A stretch of DNA of 64,000 nt from Kocuria turfanensis (GTDB lineage: Bacteria; Actinomycetota; Actinomycetes; Actinomycetales; Micrococcaceae), in the NCBI RefSeq assembly GCF_001580365.1, contig NZ_CP014480.1:1053007-1117006 (forward strand), written 5' to 3'. Numbering within the stretch: the first letter of the stretch is position 1; each line of letters begins with the position of its first letter. The translations under genes were made by a program, and so were the position numbers. This document shows, piece by piece, positions 44,670-52,738 of the stretch. The notes under the pieces are model-generated. The model saw nothing but the letters and a program-made list of their open reading frames with translations, had not been told where the DNA came from and searched no databases.

Positions 44670-46244
44670 ATGACAGAGCACAGCAGCACACCCCAGGACG
44701 CCGACCAGCCGCTCTCCGACCGGGTCGAGAACCGGTCGCAGCGGCCCGACTCCCCCGCCTTCCAGCAGTTCATGGCCTCCCAGTGGGCCGACGCGGAGCC
44801 GGCCGAGACCCGGCGGGAGCCGGTGGCCGACTTCGCGGCCCGGCGCCGCCGGCGGCTCTCCGAGCGGTTCCCGGGCGAGCGGCTCGTGCTGCCCGCCGGG
44901 CCGCTGAAGGTCCGCTCCAACGACACGGACTACCGCTTCCGCCCGCACTCCGCCTTCGCCCACCTCACGGGCCTGGGGGTGGACCACGAGCCGGACGCCG
45001 TCCTGGTGCTCGAGCCCGTGGAGGAGGGCCGCGGCGACGACGGCGGCGGGCACGAGGCCACCCTGTACTTCCACCCGATGGCCGGGCGCGACTCCAAGGA
45101 GTTCTACGCGGACGCCAAGAACGGCGAGTTCTGGGTGGGACCCCGCCCGACCCTGGAGGAGCTGGGCACCGCCTACGGGCTGCGCACCCGGGACCTGGGC
45201 GGGCTCGAGGACGCCGTCACCAAGAACGCGGGACCGGCGGCCCTGGGCGGGCTGCGGATCCGCCTGGTGCGCGAGGTCGACCTCAACGTGGACGCCCTGG
45301 TCGACACCTCCCGGATCAACACCGGCGTGGAGCTGGAGAGCTCGGACGCCCTCGACGGCGAGCTCACCGAGGCGCTCTCCGAGCTGCGCCTCGTCAAGGA
45401 CGAACACGAGGTCGAGCAGCTGCGCGAGGCCGTGCACGCGACGATCGCCGGCTTCACCGACATCGTGCACGTGCTCCCCGCGGCCGCCGGCCACCGCCAC
45501 CGCGGCGAGCGCATGGTCGAGGGCGCGTTCTTCGCCCGTGCCCGGACCGACGGCAACGACCTCGGCTACGACACCATCGCGGCGTGCGGCAACAACGCCA
45601 CCGTCCTGCACTGGATCCGCAACACCGGCCGGGTGATCCCCGGGGAGCTCATCCTCGTGGACGCGGGGGTGGAGGCCGACTCGCTCTACACCGCCGACAT
45701 CACCCGCACCCTGCCGGTGAACGGGCGCTACACCGACGTCCAGCGGCGGATCTACCAGGCGGTCCTCGACGCCGCCGACGCCGCCTTCGACGCCGCGGTG
45801 CCCGGCAACCGCTTCCGCGACGTGCACGCCGCGGCCATGGAGGTGCTCGCCCGCCGGCTGGAGAGCTGGGGGCTGCTCCCCGTGCCCGCGGAGGTCTCCC
45901 TGTCCGCGGAGGGCCAGCACCACCGGCGCTGGATGCCCCACGGCACCAGCCACCACCTGGGCCTGGACGTGCACGACTGCGCGCAGGCCAAGCGGGAGCT
46001 GTACGTGGACGGGGTGATCGAGCCCGGGATGGTGTTCACGATCGAGCCCGGCCTCTACTTCAAGGCCGAGGACCTCGCCGTGCCGGAGGAGTACCGGGGC
46101 ATCGGCGTGCGAATCGAGGACGACGTCCTGATCACCGAGGACGGCAACGTCAACCTCTCCTCGGGGCTGCCGCGCACCCCGGACGAGGTGGAGGCCTGGA
46201 TGACGGGCCTGTGGCACGCCCGGGAGGGTGTGGACCCGAGCTGA
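44670..46244 (+). CDS. Xaa-Pro aminopeptidase (M24B, aminopeptidase P)
   Basis: Metallo-aminopeptidase releasing the N-terminal residue from X-Pro peptides. The 524 residues contain a ~55-residue disordered N-terminus, an N-terminal aminopeptidase-P domain (about 55-230) and a pita-bread catalytic domain. The metal ligands are visible: Asp in VDAGVEADS, Asp in TADITRTLPV, His in HHLGLDVHD, Glu in TIEPGLY and Glu in RIEDDVLI. A Gly/Asp-rich insertion (EEGRGDDGGGHE) lies in the N-domain. ATG at 44670 has AAAGGA 4 nt upstream. Downstream is a GC-rich palindromic spacer to the next, convergent gene. Confidence 0.94.
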   Translation: MTEHSSTPQDADQPLSDRVENRSQRPDSPAFQQFMASQWADAEPAETRREPVADFAARRRRRLSERFPGERLVLPAGPLKVRSNDTDYRFRPHSAFAHLTGLGVDHEPDAVLVLEPVEEGRGDDGGGHEATLYFHPMAGRDSKEFYADAKNGEFWVGPRPTLEELGTAYGLRTRDLGGLEDAVTKNAGPAALGGLRIRLVREVDLNVDALVDTSRINTGVELESSDALDGELTEALSELRLVKDEHEVEQLREAVHATIAGFTDIVHVLPAAAGHRHRGERMVEGAFFARARTDGNDLGYDTIAACGNNATVLHWIRNTGRVIPGELILVDAGVEADSLYTADITRTLPVNGRYTDVQRRIYQAVLDAADAAFDAAVPGNRFRDVHAAAMEVLARRLESWGLLPVPAEVSLSAEGQHHRRWMPHGTSHHLGLDVHDCAQAKRELYVDGVIEPGMVFTIEPGLYFKAEDLAVPEEYRGIGVRIEDDVLITEDGNVNLSSGLPRTPDEVEAWMTGLWHAREGVDPS

Positions 46245-46250
46245 GCCGGC

Positions 46251-46290
46251 GCCCGCCGGCGGGCGGCAGGATCCGCCCCGCGGGAGGCGG
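46251..46290. terminator. GC-rich hairpins between converging genes
   Basis: GCCCGCCGGCGGGC (46251-46264) is a perfect 14-bp palindrome, and CCGCC...GGCGG follows at 46273-46290. They lie between the aminopeptidase stop and the stress-protein-like stop at 46301. Confidence 0.45.
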
Positions 46291-46300
46291 CGCCCGCCCG

Positions 46301-47203
46301 TCAGCGGGAGGCGTCGGCCGACGTGCTCCCGCCGGCGGACGGCTCGCCCGGGCCGCCCTCCGGGGCGGCACCGTGCTCGGCCGGCCCGGCGTCGCGGCGG
46401 GCCGGCTCCCCGGCCGGGAGGCGGATGCCGTACTGGGGCCGCCCGTCGGGGAGGTCCTCGAAACCGGCGGAGCGCCCGGGCACCGGCTCCTCGGGCCGCG
46501 GCCCGGGGGCCGGACCCGCGGGACCCTGCTGCGCGGGGCCCTGCTGCCCGGGCGTCTGCGGCCCGGGGCCCTGACCGGCCGGGGCGCCGTAGGCGGGGCG
46601 CTGCCACGGGGCCCCCGGTGCGCCCGGCGGCTGCTGGCCGTGCGCGGGGCCCTGGCCGTGCGCCGGGCCCTGCGCGGGGCCGGGCCGGGCGGACCCGCCG
46701 AGCGGCAGGCTCTGCAGCCCGCGCAACCCCTGCAGCACCTGGCGGGCGCGCTGGGCCACCTCCGGGGCCGCCACGACGTCGTAGGAGGTGGCGACGATCT
46801 GGTTGGTGGAGGTGAAGTCCCGCTTGCCGCGCTGCATCGCGTAGGTCACCGTGGCCAGCAGCATCCAGAACGCCCCGCCGAGCAGCACCGACACCAGCAG
46901 GGAGGACACCCACTCGCCGCCGGCGAGCAGGGAGAGGATCATCCCGAGGAAGGCGCCGAAGACCATGCCGTTGAGCGCGCCCTGACCGGCGACCTTCGGG
47001 TAGCTCAGCCGGCCGGTGACCTGCTCCACGGACTTCAGGTCGTTGCCGACGATCGCGATCCGGTCCACCTCGAACTGCTCGTCCGCGAGGTGGTCCACGG
47101 CCTTCTGGGCGTCGGCGTAGGTGCCGTAGCGGCCGATCACCTCCCCGCGGGGCAGGCCGCGGACGGCGGGGCTGGCGGGGGGCAGGGACCGTGGCGTGCT
47201 CAT
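46301..47203 (-). CDS. General-stress-protein-17M-like membrane protein with Pro/Gly tail
   Basis: A 300-residue protein. Residues ~20-75 match the YflT/17M-like N-terminal domain (VIGRYGTYADAQKAVDHLADEQFEVDRIAIVGNDL read in pieces). Two hydrophobic helices with a glycine-zipper pattern follow (ALNGMVFGAFLGMILSLLAG and SSLLVSVLLGGAFWMLLATV). The C-terminal ~135 residues are Pro/Gly/Gln-rich repeats (GPAHGQ, GQQGPA), disordered. Function unknown; likely a membrane-associated stress protein. ATG at 47203 has GGGGAGAATGGGG upstream. It is divergent from the MgtE-like gene, 87 bp away. Confidence 0.8.
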   Translation of the reverse strand: MSTPRSLPPASPAVRGLPRGEVIGRYGTYADAQKAVDHLADEQFEVDRIAIVGNDLKSVEQVTGRLSYPKVAGQGALNGMVFGAFLGMILSLLAGGEWVSSLLVSVLLGGAFWMLLATVTYAMQRGKRDFTSTNQIVATSYDVVAAPEVAQRARQVLQGLRGLQSLPLGGSARPGPAQGPAHGQGPAHGQQPPGAPGAPWQRPAYGAPAGQGPGPQTPGQQGPAQQGPAGPAPGPRPEEPVPGRSAGFEDLPDGRPQYGIRLPAGEPARRDAGPAEHGAAPEGGPGEPSAGGSTSADASR

Positions 47204-47278
47204 GGCCCCATTCTCCCCCATCCCCGGCCTCTTCCGGGTCCTCCCCGGGGCCTGATCGGGCCCCGCGGACCCGGTGGG

Positions 47279-47284
47279 TAGTCT
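47279..47284 (+). promoter_or_regulatory. -10 box (TAGTCT), leaderless MgtE-like gene
   Basis: TAGTCT ends 6 nt before the GTG at 47291; nothing resembling an SD lies between. It drives the MgtE-like/DUF1003/mrp chain. Confidence 0.55.
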
Positions 47285-47290
47285 TGTACG

Positions 47291-48592
47291 GTGAGCAGCA
47301 ACATCGACAAGATCTTCATCGCGCGCCTGATCGGCCTCGACGTGTTCGACCCCCTGGGGGACCGTCTGGGGCGGCTGCGCGACGTCGTCGTGCTGATGCG
47401 CGGGAGCTCCCGGTACGGGCGCTCCTCCCGCCGCCCGCTCGTGGTGGGTCTCGTGGTGGAGGTCCTCGGCAAGAAGCGCGTGTTCGTGCCCATGACCCGG
47501 GTGACCAGCATCGACGCGGACAAGATCATCAGCACGGGGCTCGTCAACCTGCGCCGCTTCGAGCAGCGCGGCGCGGAGACCCTGGCCGTCGGCGAGGTCT
47601 TCGACCGCACCGTGGTGCTGCGCGACGGCTCCGGGGAGGCCACGGTCGAGGACATGGCCATGGAGCGCAAGCGCAACACCGGCGACTGGCTGATCACCCA
47701 GCTCTTCGTCCGCCGCACCGGCACCGGCGGGGGCCTGATGCGCCGGCGCAACGAGACGCTGATCATCGACTGGGAGGACGCCGGGGACCCCTCCGCCGCG
47801 GGCCACCAGCCGGCCACCCAGTGGGTCGCCTCCCACGAGGAGCAGCAGCCCGCCGACCTCGCCGACGAGATCCACGACATGTCGGCCAAGCGCATGCTCG
47901 AGATCGCGCACGAGCTGCAGGACGACCGGCTCGCCGACGTCCTCGAGGAGCTCCCGGAGGAGGACCAGGTCTACATCCTCACCAACATGGCGCGGGACCG
48001 CGCGGCCACGGTGCTCGAGGAGATGGAGCCCGACGACGCCGCGGACCTGCTCAACGAGCTGCCCGACGCCCAGGCCGAGGAGCTGCTCGCCCTCATGCAG
48101 CCCGAGGACGCCGAGGACGTCCGGCGCCTGCTGGAGTACGAGGAGGGCACGGCCGGCTCGCTGATGACCCCCGTGCCGATCATCCTGCCGCCGGAGGCCA
48201 CGGTCGCCGAGGCCCTCGCGCACATCCGGCAGGAGGAGCTCAGCCCCGCGGTCGCGGCGGCCGTGATCGTCTCCCGGCCGCCGCTGGAGACGCCCACCGG
48301 CAAGTACCTCGGCATGGTGCACACCCAGAAGCTGCTGCGCTACCCGCCGCCCGAGGCCGTGGGCAACCTCATCGACCGCTCGCTCGAGCCGGTCTCCGAC
48401 CTCGCGTCCCTGCAGGACGTCGCCCGCGAGCTGGCGACCTACGACCTGACCATCATCCCCGTGGTCAACGACCACGACCGGGTGGTCGGGGCGATCACGA
48501 TCGACGACGTCCTCGACGCCCTGCTGCCCGAGGACTGGCGCACCGCCGACGACGGCACCCCGATCCGGAAGGTGGGCAAGCGGTATGAGTGA
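47291..48592 (+). CDS. Soluble MgtE N-domain/CBS-domain protein (magnesium-transporter-like)
   Basis: A 433-residue protein with a PRC-barrel-like N-terminal region (about 1-150: VFDPLGDRLGRLRDVVV), an MgtE N-terminal domain of acidic helical repeats (about 195-290: LADVLEELPEEDQVYIL, DDAADLLNELPDAQAEELLALM) and two CBS domains (about 300-420, LMTPVPIIL, TIIPVVNDHDRVVGAITIDDVLDAL). No transmembrane helices are present, so it is not itself a channel; it may sense Mg2+ or adenosine nucleotides or control a partner. Identical architecture sits near mrp in mycobacteria. GTG at 47291, leaderless. Its last 8 nt overlap the DUF1003 gene. Confidence 0.88.
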   Translation: MSSNIDKIFIARLIGLDVFDPLGDRLGRLRDVVVLMRGSSRYGRSSRRPLVVGLVVEVLGKKRVFVPMTRVTSIDADKIISTGLVNLRRFEQRGAETLAVGEVFDRTVVLRDGSGEATVEDMAMERKRNTGDWLITQLFVRRTGTGGGLMRRRNETLIIDWEDAGDPSAAGHQPATQWVASHEEQQPADLADEIHDMSAKRMLEIAHELQDDRLADVLEELPEEDQVYILTNMARDRAATVLEEMEPDDAADLLNELPDAQAEELLALMQPEDAEDVRRLLEYEEGTAGSLMTPVPIILPPEATVAEALAHIRQEELSPAVAAAVIVSRPPLETPTGKYLGMVHTQKLLRYPPPEAVGNLIDRSLEPVSDLASLQDVARELATYDLTIIPVVNDHDRVVGAITIDDVLDALLPEDWRTADDGTPIRKVGKRYE

Positions 48593-49202
48593 GCGGGAGG
48601 CCCGGCGCGCCCGCGTCAACGCCCTGGACCAGCCCCGGGAGCACCGCCCCGGGCTGCTGGACCGGTTCCGGCCCAACCCGGACGCGTTCGGGAAGTGGAC
48701 GGAGGGCTTCGCCCGCTTCATGGGCACGCCCCAGTTCCTGTTCTGGATGACGGTGCTGGTGGCGCTGTGGCTGGGCTGGAACACCCTCGCCCCGCGGGAG
48801 CTGCAGTTCGACTCCCGGGCCCTGAACTTCACGCTGCTGACGCTGATGCTCTCCCTGCAGGCCTCCTACGCCGCCCCGCTGCTGCTGCTGGCGCAGAACC
48901 GGCAGGACGACCGGGACCGGGTGACCCAGGAGGAGGACCGGCGCCGGGCCCAGCAGAACCTCGCCGACACCGAGTACCTGACCCGGGAGATCGCGTCGCT
49001 GCGGATCGCGCTGCGCGAGGTCGCCACCCGCGACTTCGTGCGCTCCGAGCTGCGCACGGTGCTCGAGGACCTGCTCGAGGCGCAGGAGGAGGCCCCGGAC
49101 GCCGACGAGCCGGCCGCCCACCCGCGGAAGAGCCCCCGCCGCCGGAGCAGGAGCCTCGACCGACCCGCCGCCCCCGAGACCAGAGGAATCCCCCGTGTCT
49201 GA
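48585..49202 (+). CDS. DUF1003 membrane protein
   Basis: A 205-residue protein with two membrane helices (about 50-67 FLFWMTVLVALWLGW and 82-100 LNFTLLTLMLSLQASYAAP), then a charged coiled-coil-like region ending in a basic tail. DUF1003 function is unknown; the family is frequent with CorA/MgtE-type genes. The ATG at 48585 overlaps the MgtE-like stop by 8 nt (read ATGAGTGA), and its own stop overlaps the mrp GTG by 8 nt, so the three proteins are translationally coupled. Confidence 0.9.
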   Translation: MSEREARRARVNALDQPREHRPGLLDRFRPNPDAFGKWTEGFARFMGTPQFLFWMTVLVALWLGWNTLAPRELQFDSRALNFTLLTLMLSLQASYAAPLLLLAQNRQDDRDRVTQEEDRRRAQQNLADTEYLTREIASLRIALREVATRDFVRSELRTVLEDLLEAQEEAPDADEPAAHPRKSPRRRSRSLDRPAAPETRGIPRV

Positions 49203-50382
49203 CCCCCGTGCCGACGACGTCCTCGCCCCCGAGGACCTGCACCCCGCGCTGCGCAAGGCGCTGGACCGCGTGCTCGACCCCGAGCTGCGCCGGCCGGTGA
49301 CCGAGCTGGGGATGATCCGCTCCGCCGCCCTCGACGACGCCGGCCGCGCCGCGGTGCACGTGCTGCTGACGATCAGCGGCTGCCCCCTGCGCTCGACCAT
49401 CGAGCACGACGTCCGGGAGGCCGTGTCGACCGTGGAGGGGGTGCGCGCCGTGGCCGTGGAGGTCGGGGTGATGACGCCCGAGCAGCGCACCGCGCTCAAG
49501 GAGCGGGTGGGCCACACCCGGACCGTGCCCTTCAACGACCCGTCCTCCCTGACCCGGGTGCACGCCGTGACCAGCGGCAAGGGCGGGGTCGGCAAGTCGA
49601 CCGTCACCGTGAACCTCGCCGCCGCGCTGGCCGCCCGGGGCCGGTCCGTGGGGATCGTGGACGCGGACGTCCACGGCTTCTCCGTCCCGGGGCTGCTGGG
49701 CATCGACCGGTCCCCCACCCAGGTGGGGGACATGATCCTGCCCCCGGTGGTGGAGGTCCCCGAGACGGCCCGGCAGGACACCGGCCGCGCCGGGGTGCTC
49801 AAGGTCATCTCGATCGGGATGTTCGTGGACCCGGACCAGCCGGTCGCCTGGCGCGGGCCGATGCTGCACCGGGCGGTCGAGCAGTTCCTCACGGACGTGC
49901 ACTTCGGGGACCTGGACCACCTCTTCCTCGACCTCCCGCCGGGCACCGGGGACGTCGCGATCTCCGTGGCCCAGCTGCTGCCCACCGCCGAGGTGCTGGT
50001 CGTCTCCACCCCCCAGCAGGCCGCGGTGGAGGTCGCCGAGCGCTCCGGAGCGCTGGCCGTGCAGACCGGGCAGACGGTGGCCGGGGTGATCGAGAACATG
50101 GCCGGCATGCCCATGCCGGACGGCAGCGTGCTCGAGCTCTTCGGGGCCGGCGGCGGCGCCCGGATCGCGGAGTCGCTGACCCGCCGGCTCGGCTACGAGG
50201 TGCCGCTGCTCGGGGGCGTGCCCCTCGACGTCGCCCTCCGGGAGGGCGGGGACACGGGCCGGCCGGTGGTGTGGTCCGCCCCGGACTCGCCCGCGGCGGC
50301 GGCGCTGCGCTCGGTGGCCGACGTGCTGGGCTCCCGGCCGCTCGGGCTGGCCGGCCGGCCGCTGGGCCTCGGTCCCCGCTGA
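49195..50382 (+). CDS. Mrp/NBP35-family Fe-S carrier ATPase
   Basis: A P-loop ATPase that carries and inserts Fe-S clusters. The 395 residues have an N-terminal MIP18/DUF59 domain (about 15-95, LTISGCPLRSTIEHDV with its conserved Cys) and an ATPase domain with deviant Walker A SGKGGVGKST (about 127), Walker A' VDADVHGFSVPGLLG, and DLPPGTGD. The usual cluster-binding CxxC of Mrp is absent: the segment reads ENMAGMPMPDGS. Cluster binding must therefore use other residues or be lost. GTG at 49195 is inside the DUF1003 3' end. Confidence 0.92.
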   Translation: MSDPRADDVLAPEDLHPALRKALDRVLDPELRRPVTELGMIRSAALDDAGRAAVHVLLTISGCPLRSTIEHDVREAVSTVEGVRAVAVEVGVMTPEQRTALKERVGHTRTVPFNDPSSLTRVHAVTSGKGGVGKSTVTVNLAAALAARGRSVGIVDADVHGFSVPGLLGIDRSPTQVGDMILPPVVEVPETARQDTGRAGVLKVISIGMFVDPDQPVAWRGPMLHRAVEQFLTDVHFGDLDHLFLDLPPGTGDVAISVAQLLPTAEVLVVSTPQQAAVEVAERSGALAVQTGQTVAGVIENMAGMPMPDGSVLELFGAGGGARIAESLTRRLGYEVPLLGGVPLDVALREGGDTGRPVVWSAPDSPAAAALRSVADVLGSRPLGLAGRPLGLGPR

Positions 50383-50476
50383 CCGGTTCCCGCCGGCCGG
50401 TCCCCGCCGGCCCGTGTCCGTGGACAGGCCCCCCGTTGACCGGGCCTCCGTCGACCGGTCCTCCGGGTCGGGCGGC

Positions 50477-50824
50477 TCAGGTCGCCTCGGTGTCGAAGGG
50501 GGCGCGCTCCCCGGGGGCCAGCCGGGTCAGCGAGGGCCGGGAGCGCTGCGGGCCGGGCCGGGCCGGCTCGTCGTCCTCCAGCAGCGCCTGGCGCACGATG
50601 GTGCGGGGGTCGTACTGGCGGGGATCCAGCCGGCGCCAGTCGACGTCGGCGATCTCGGGCCCCAGGGTCTCCTTGAGCTCCTCCGTGGCGCCGGTGGCGT
50701 AGCGCTTGGCGGCCTTGACGAACTCCTTGAGCTTCTCCGCGTACTCCGGCAGCCGCTCCGGCCCGATGATGAACAGGGCAAGGAGCACCAGGATGATCGC
50801 TTCGCCGCCGTTGATGCCGAGCAC
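50477..50824 (-). CDS. tatB: Sec-independent translocase subunit TatB
   Basis: A 115-residue TatA/B-type protein: a short N-terminal helix (GEAIILVLLALFIIGPERLPEYAEKL) with the GPERLP hinge, an amphipathic helix (EFVKAAKRYATGATEELKETLGPEIA) and a C-terminal tail with LDPRQYDPR typical of actinobacterial TatB. Exports folded proteins across the membrane with TatA and TatC, which are not in this window. Start GTG 50824 is 8 nt from TAAAAT on its strand, with no SD, so leaderless. In many actinobacteria sigE, rseA and htrA lie near tatB; here the next upstream gene is the MucB-like protein, in the same direction. Confidence 0.92.
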   Translation of the reverse strand: MLGINGGEAIILVLLALFIIGPERLPEYAEKLKEFVKAAKRYATGATEELKETLGPEIADVDWRRLDPRQYDPRTIVRQALLEDDEPARPGPQRSRPSLTRLAPGERAPFDTEAT

Positions 50825-50861
50825 AGGAAGAAATTTTACCAGCCGGAGGGAGCCGGACGGG

Positions 50862-51548
50862 TCAGCCGAAGATCCTGCGCAGGCCGGCGGCCACCGTCTC
50901 GGCGACGCCGGGATCCTCCGCGGCCGGCTCGGCCACCCGGCTGAGCTCGTCGGCCAGGACGTGGTGGACGGTGCGGGCCATCGCGGGCGGGCCGCTGTCC
51001 CCGGTGACCGTGTACACCACGTCCTCGCCCACGAGCACCACCCGCCACGGCGGACCGGCGTCCAGCCACAGCGGGACGCCCTCGACCGGGGAGGGCCGGA
51101 GTCCCTCGGCGCTCACGGGCAGCCCGGTGATCCCGTCCATGGGATTGCCCCGGTCGACCCGGCCGCGCTGCTCGACCACGACGACGAGCTCCTCGCCGCG
51201 CTGCAGCCGCACCTCGACGACCGGGTGGCCGGAGCGCGTGTCGCGGGCCATGGAGAGCACCTGGTAGCCGTCCGAGGCGAGGGTGGGCAGCGTCCAGCCC
51301 TCCGCGCGCCAGCGGTCCGCGGAGGCCTCGTCCGCGTGCAGGACCCCGCCGGTGCCGCGCCACGCCGAGACCGGGGCCTGCTCCGCGGTGCCCGAGGACG
51401 CCGCGGACTCCGCCACGACGGTGCGCCCGACCGCGTAGCCCGAGCCCAGCAGCAGGGTGAGCACCGCGCTGACGGTCGCGGCGGCCACCGGCACCGCGTT
51501 GCTGCGGGGGCGGGCCGGCACCGGGGCGGCGCGGTCCGGGCGGGGCAT
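50862..51548 (-). CDS. Membrane-anchored MucB/anti-sigma-like extracytoplasmic protein
   Basis: A 228-residue protein with a basic N-terminus, one membrane helix (about 17-40, VAAATVSAVLTLLLGSGYAVG) and an exported domain. The pattern GWTLPTLASDGYQVLSMARD, VVEVRLQRGEELVVVVEQRG, WRVVLVGEDVVYTVTGD resembles actinobacterial MucB/RseB-like anti-sigma partners, but no zf-HC2 cytosolic domain and no sigma gene are adjacent. This assignment is tentative. ATG at 51548 has GGAGG 4-5 nt upstream. It is divergent from the O-methyltransferase gene, like sigE in other actinobacteria. Confidence 0.6.
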   Translation of the reverse strand: MPRPDRAAPVPARPRSNAVPVAAATVSAVLTLLLGSGYAVGRTVVAESAASSGTAEQAPVSAWRGTGGVLHADEASADRWRAEGWTLPTLASDGYQVLSMARDTRSGHPVVEVRLQRGEELVVVVEQRGRVDRGNPMDGITGLPVSAEGLRPSPVEGVPLWLDAGPPWRVVLVGEDVVYTVTGDSGPPAMARTVHHVLADELSRVAEPAAEDPGVAETVAAGLRRIFG

Positions 51549-51709
51549 CGGGCCTCCTTCGTGCGGGCGCTGGTGGGCGGGGCCGGGCGCGGGGCGCGGC
51601 GTCGGTCCCATGATCGGCGGGCAAGCTGGACGCGGACTGGACGATGGCCGGGCGCGGGGACCCAGCCGGTAGGATGACGCGCATTGGCCACAGCGACGAA
51701 GGGCGGAAC

Positions 51710-52342
51710 ATGGGCGCGGACAAGACGACGAGCTGGTCGTACGCCGAGGCGTTCGCCGTGGAGGACGAGCTCGCCTACCGCGCCCGGGAGCGGTCCCTCG
51801 CCCTGCGCATCCCGCCGGTCACCCCGGGCACGGCCGCCGCCCTGACGGTGCTCGCCGCGTCGGCGCGGCCCGCCACCGTCGTGGAGGTGGGCACGGGGGC
51901 GGGGGTCTCCGGGCTCGCGCTGCTGCGCGGGCTGCCGGCCACGTCCGTGCTGACGACCATCGACACCGACATCCGGGCCCTGCGCGCGGCCCGGGACACG
52001 TTCCGGGAGGCCGGGGTGCCGACGAGCCGGACCCGCACCATCCCCGGCCGCGCCTCCCTGGTGATGCCCCGGCTCAGCGCCGGGGCCTACGACCTCGTGT
52101 TCCTCGACGCGGACTCCGAGGGGACCCTGGACTACGCCGAGGAGGCGGTGCGGCTGCTGCGTCCGGGCGGGATGCTGGTGGTCAACGACGCCCTGCACCA
52201 GGACAAGGTGGCGCAGCCGGCCAACCGCGAGGAGAACACCCGGACCATGCGGGCCGTGCACCGGCTGTTCCGGGACGACGAGCGCTTCAGCACCGCACTG
52301 CTCACCACCGGCTCGGGCCTGCTCCTCGCCGTCCGCCGCTGA
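51710..52342 (+). CDS. SAM-dependent O-methyltransferase (class I, CCoAMT-like)
   Basis: A 210-residue methyltransferase of the O-MT type next to sigE in mycobacteria (Rv1220c-like). SAM motifs: TVVEVGTGAGVSGLALLRG (motif I), LTTIDTDIRALRAARDTF (motif II), YDLVFLDADSEGTLDY (metal/substrate Asp) and GGMLVVNDALHQDKV. Substrate unknown. The ATG at 51710 follows GAAGGGCGG; a TAGGAT -10 (51670-51675) gives a short leader. In-frame upstream starts overlap the -10 and are unlikely. Confidence 0.9.
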   Translation: MGADKTTSWSYAEAFAVEDELAYRARERSLALRIPPVTPGTAAALTVLAASARPATVVEVGTGAGVSGLALLRGLPATSVLTTIDTDIRALRAARDTFREAGVPTSRTRTIPGRASLVMPRLSAGAYDLVFLDADSEGTLDYAEEAVRLLRPGGMLVVNDALHQDKVAQPANREENTRTMRAVHRLFRDDERFSTALLTTGSGLLLAVRR

Positions 52343-52399
52343 TCCGGCCCCCGGGACGGGGCCTCCCCTCGGGAGAACCGCACCGGCCGGGCCCGCAGC

Positions 52400-52443
52400 A
52401 CGGCGGAGGGCCCGGCACCCCGTGGTGCCGGGCCCTCCGCCGT
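52400..52443. terminator. 20-bp perfect bidirectional terminator
   Basis: Arms 52400-52419 and 52424-52443 are perfect complements with a 4-nt CCGT loop, between the converging O-methyltransferase and DUF3117 genes. It is among the strongest hairpins in the window. Confidence 0.75.
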
Positions 52444-52456
52444 CGCGGGCGGGACG

Positions 52457-52624
52457 TCACTCGGTCACGCCGGCCAGGCACTCCTTGAGCTCCGCGGCCT
52501 CGCCCGGCTTCAGCTCGACCACGAGCCGGCCGCCACCCTCGAGCGGCACGCGCATGATGAGGCTGCGCCCCTCCTTGGTGACCTCCATCGGTCCGTCACC
52601 GGTTCTCGGCTTCATGGCCGCCAT
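52457..52624 (-). CDS. DUF3117 small protein
   Basis: A 55-residue actinobacterial protein: MAAMKPRTGDGPMEVTKEG at the start and MRVPLEGGGRLVVELKPGEA, a compact beta-rich domain of unknown function. Too short for most ORF thresholds if started correctly at ATG 52624, which has GAGGAAGAG upstream; longer in-frame extension is not conserved in character. TAGGAT at 52660-52665 (minus) is a good -10. It ends before the strong terminator at 52400-52443. Confidence 0.93.
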   Translation of the reverse strand: MAAMKPRTGDGPMEVTKEGRSLIMRVPLEGGGRLVVELKPGEAAELKECLAGVTE

Positions 52625-52738
52625 GTGGGAACTCCTCTTCCTCAGTTGGTGTTGCTCCCATCCTATCCGAGCCGTCGCGGTGGGCCCGGACGGCACGGGA
52701 CCGGGGCGGCGCGCGTCGGCGCGGCCTCCGGGAGCGGC

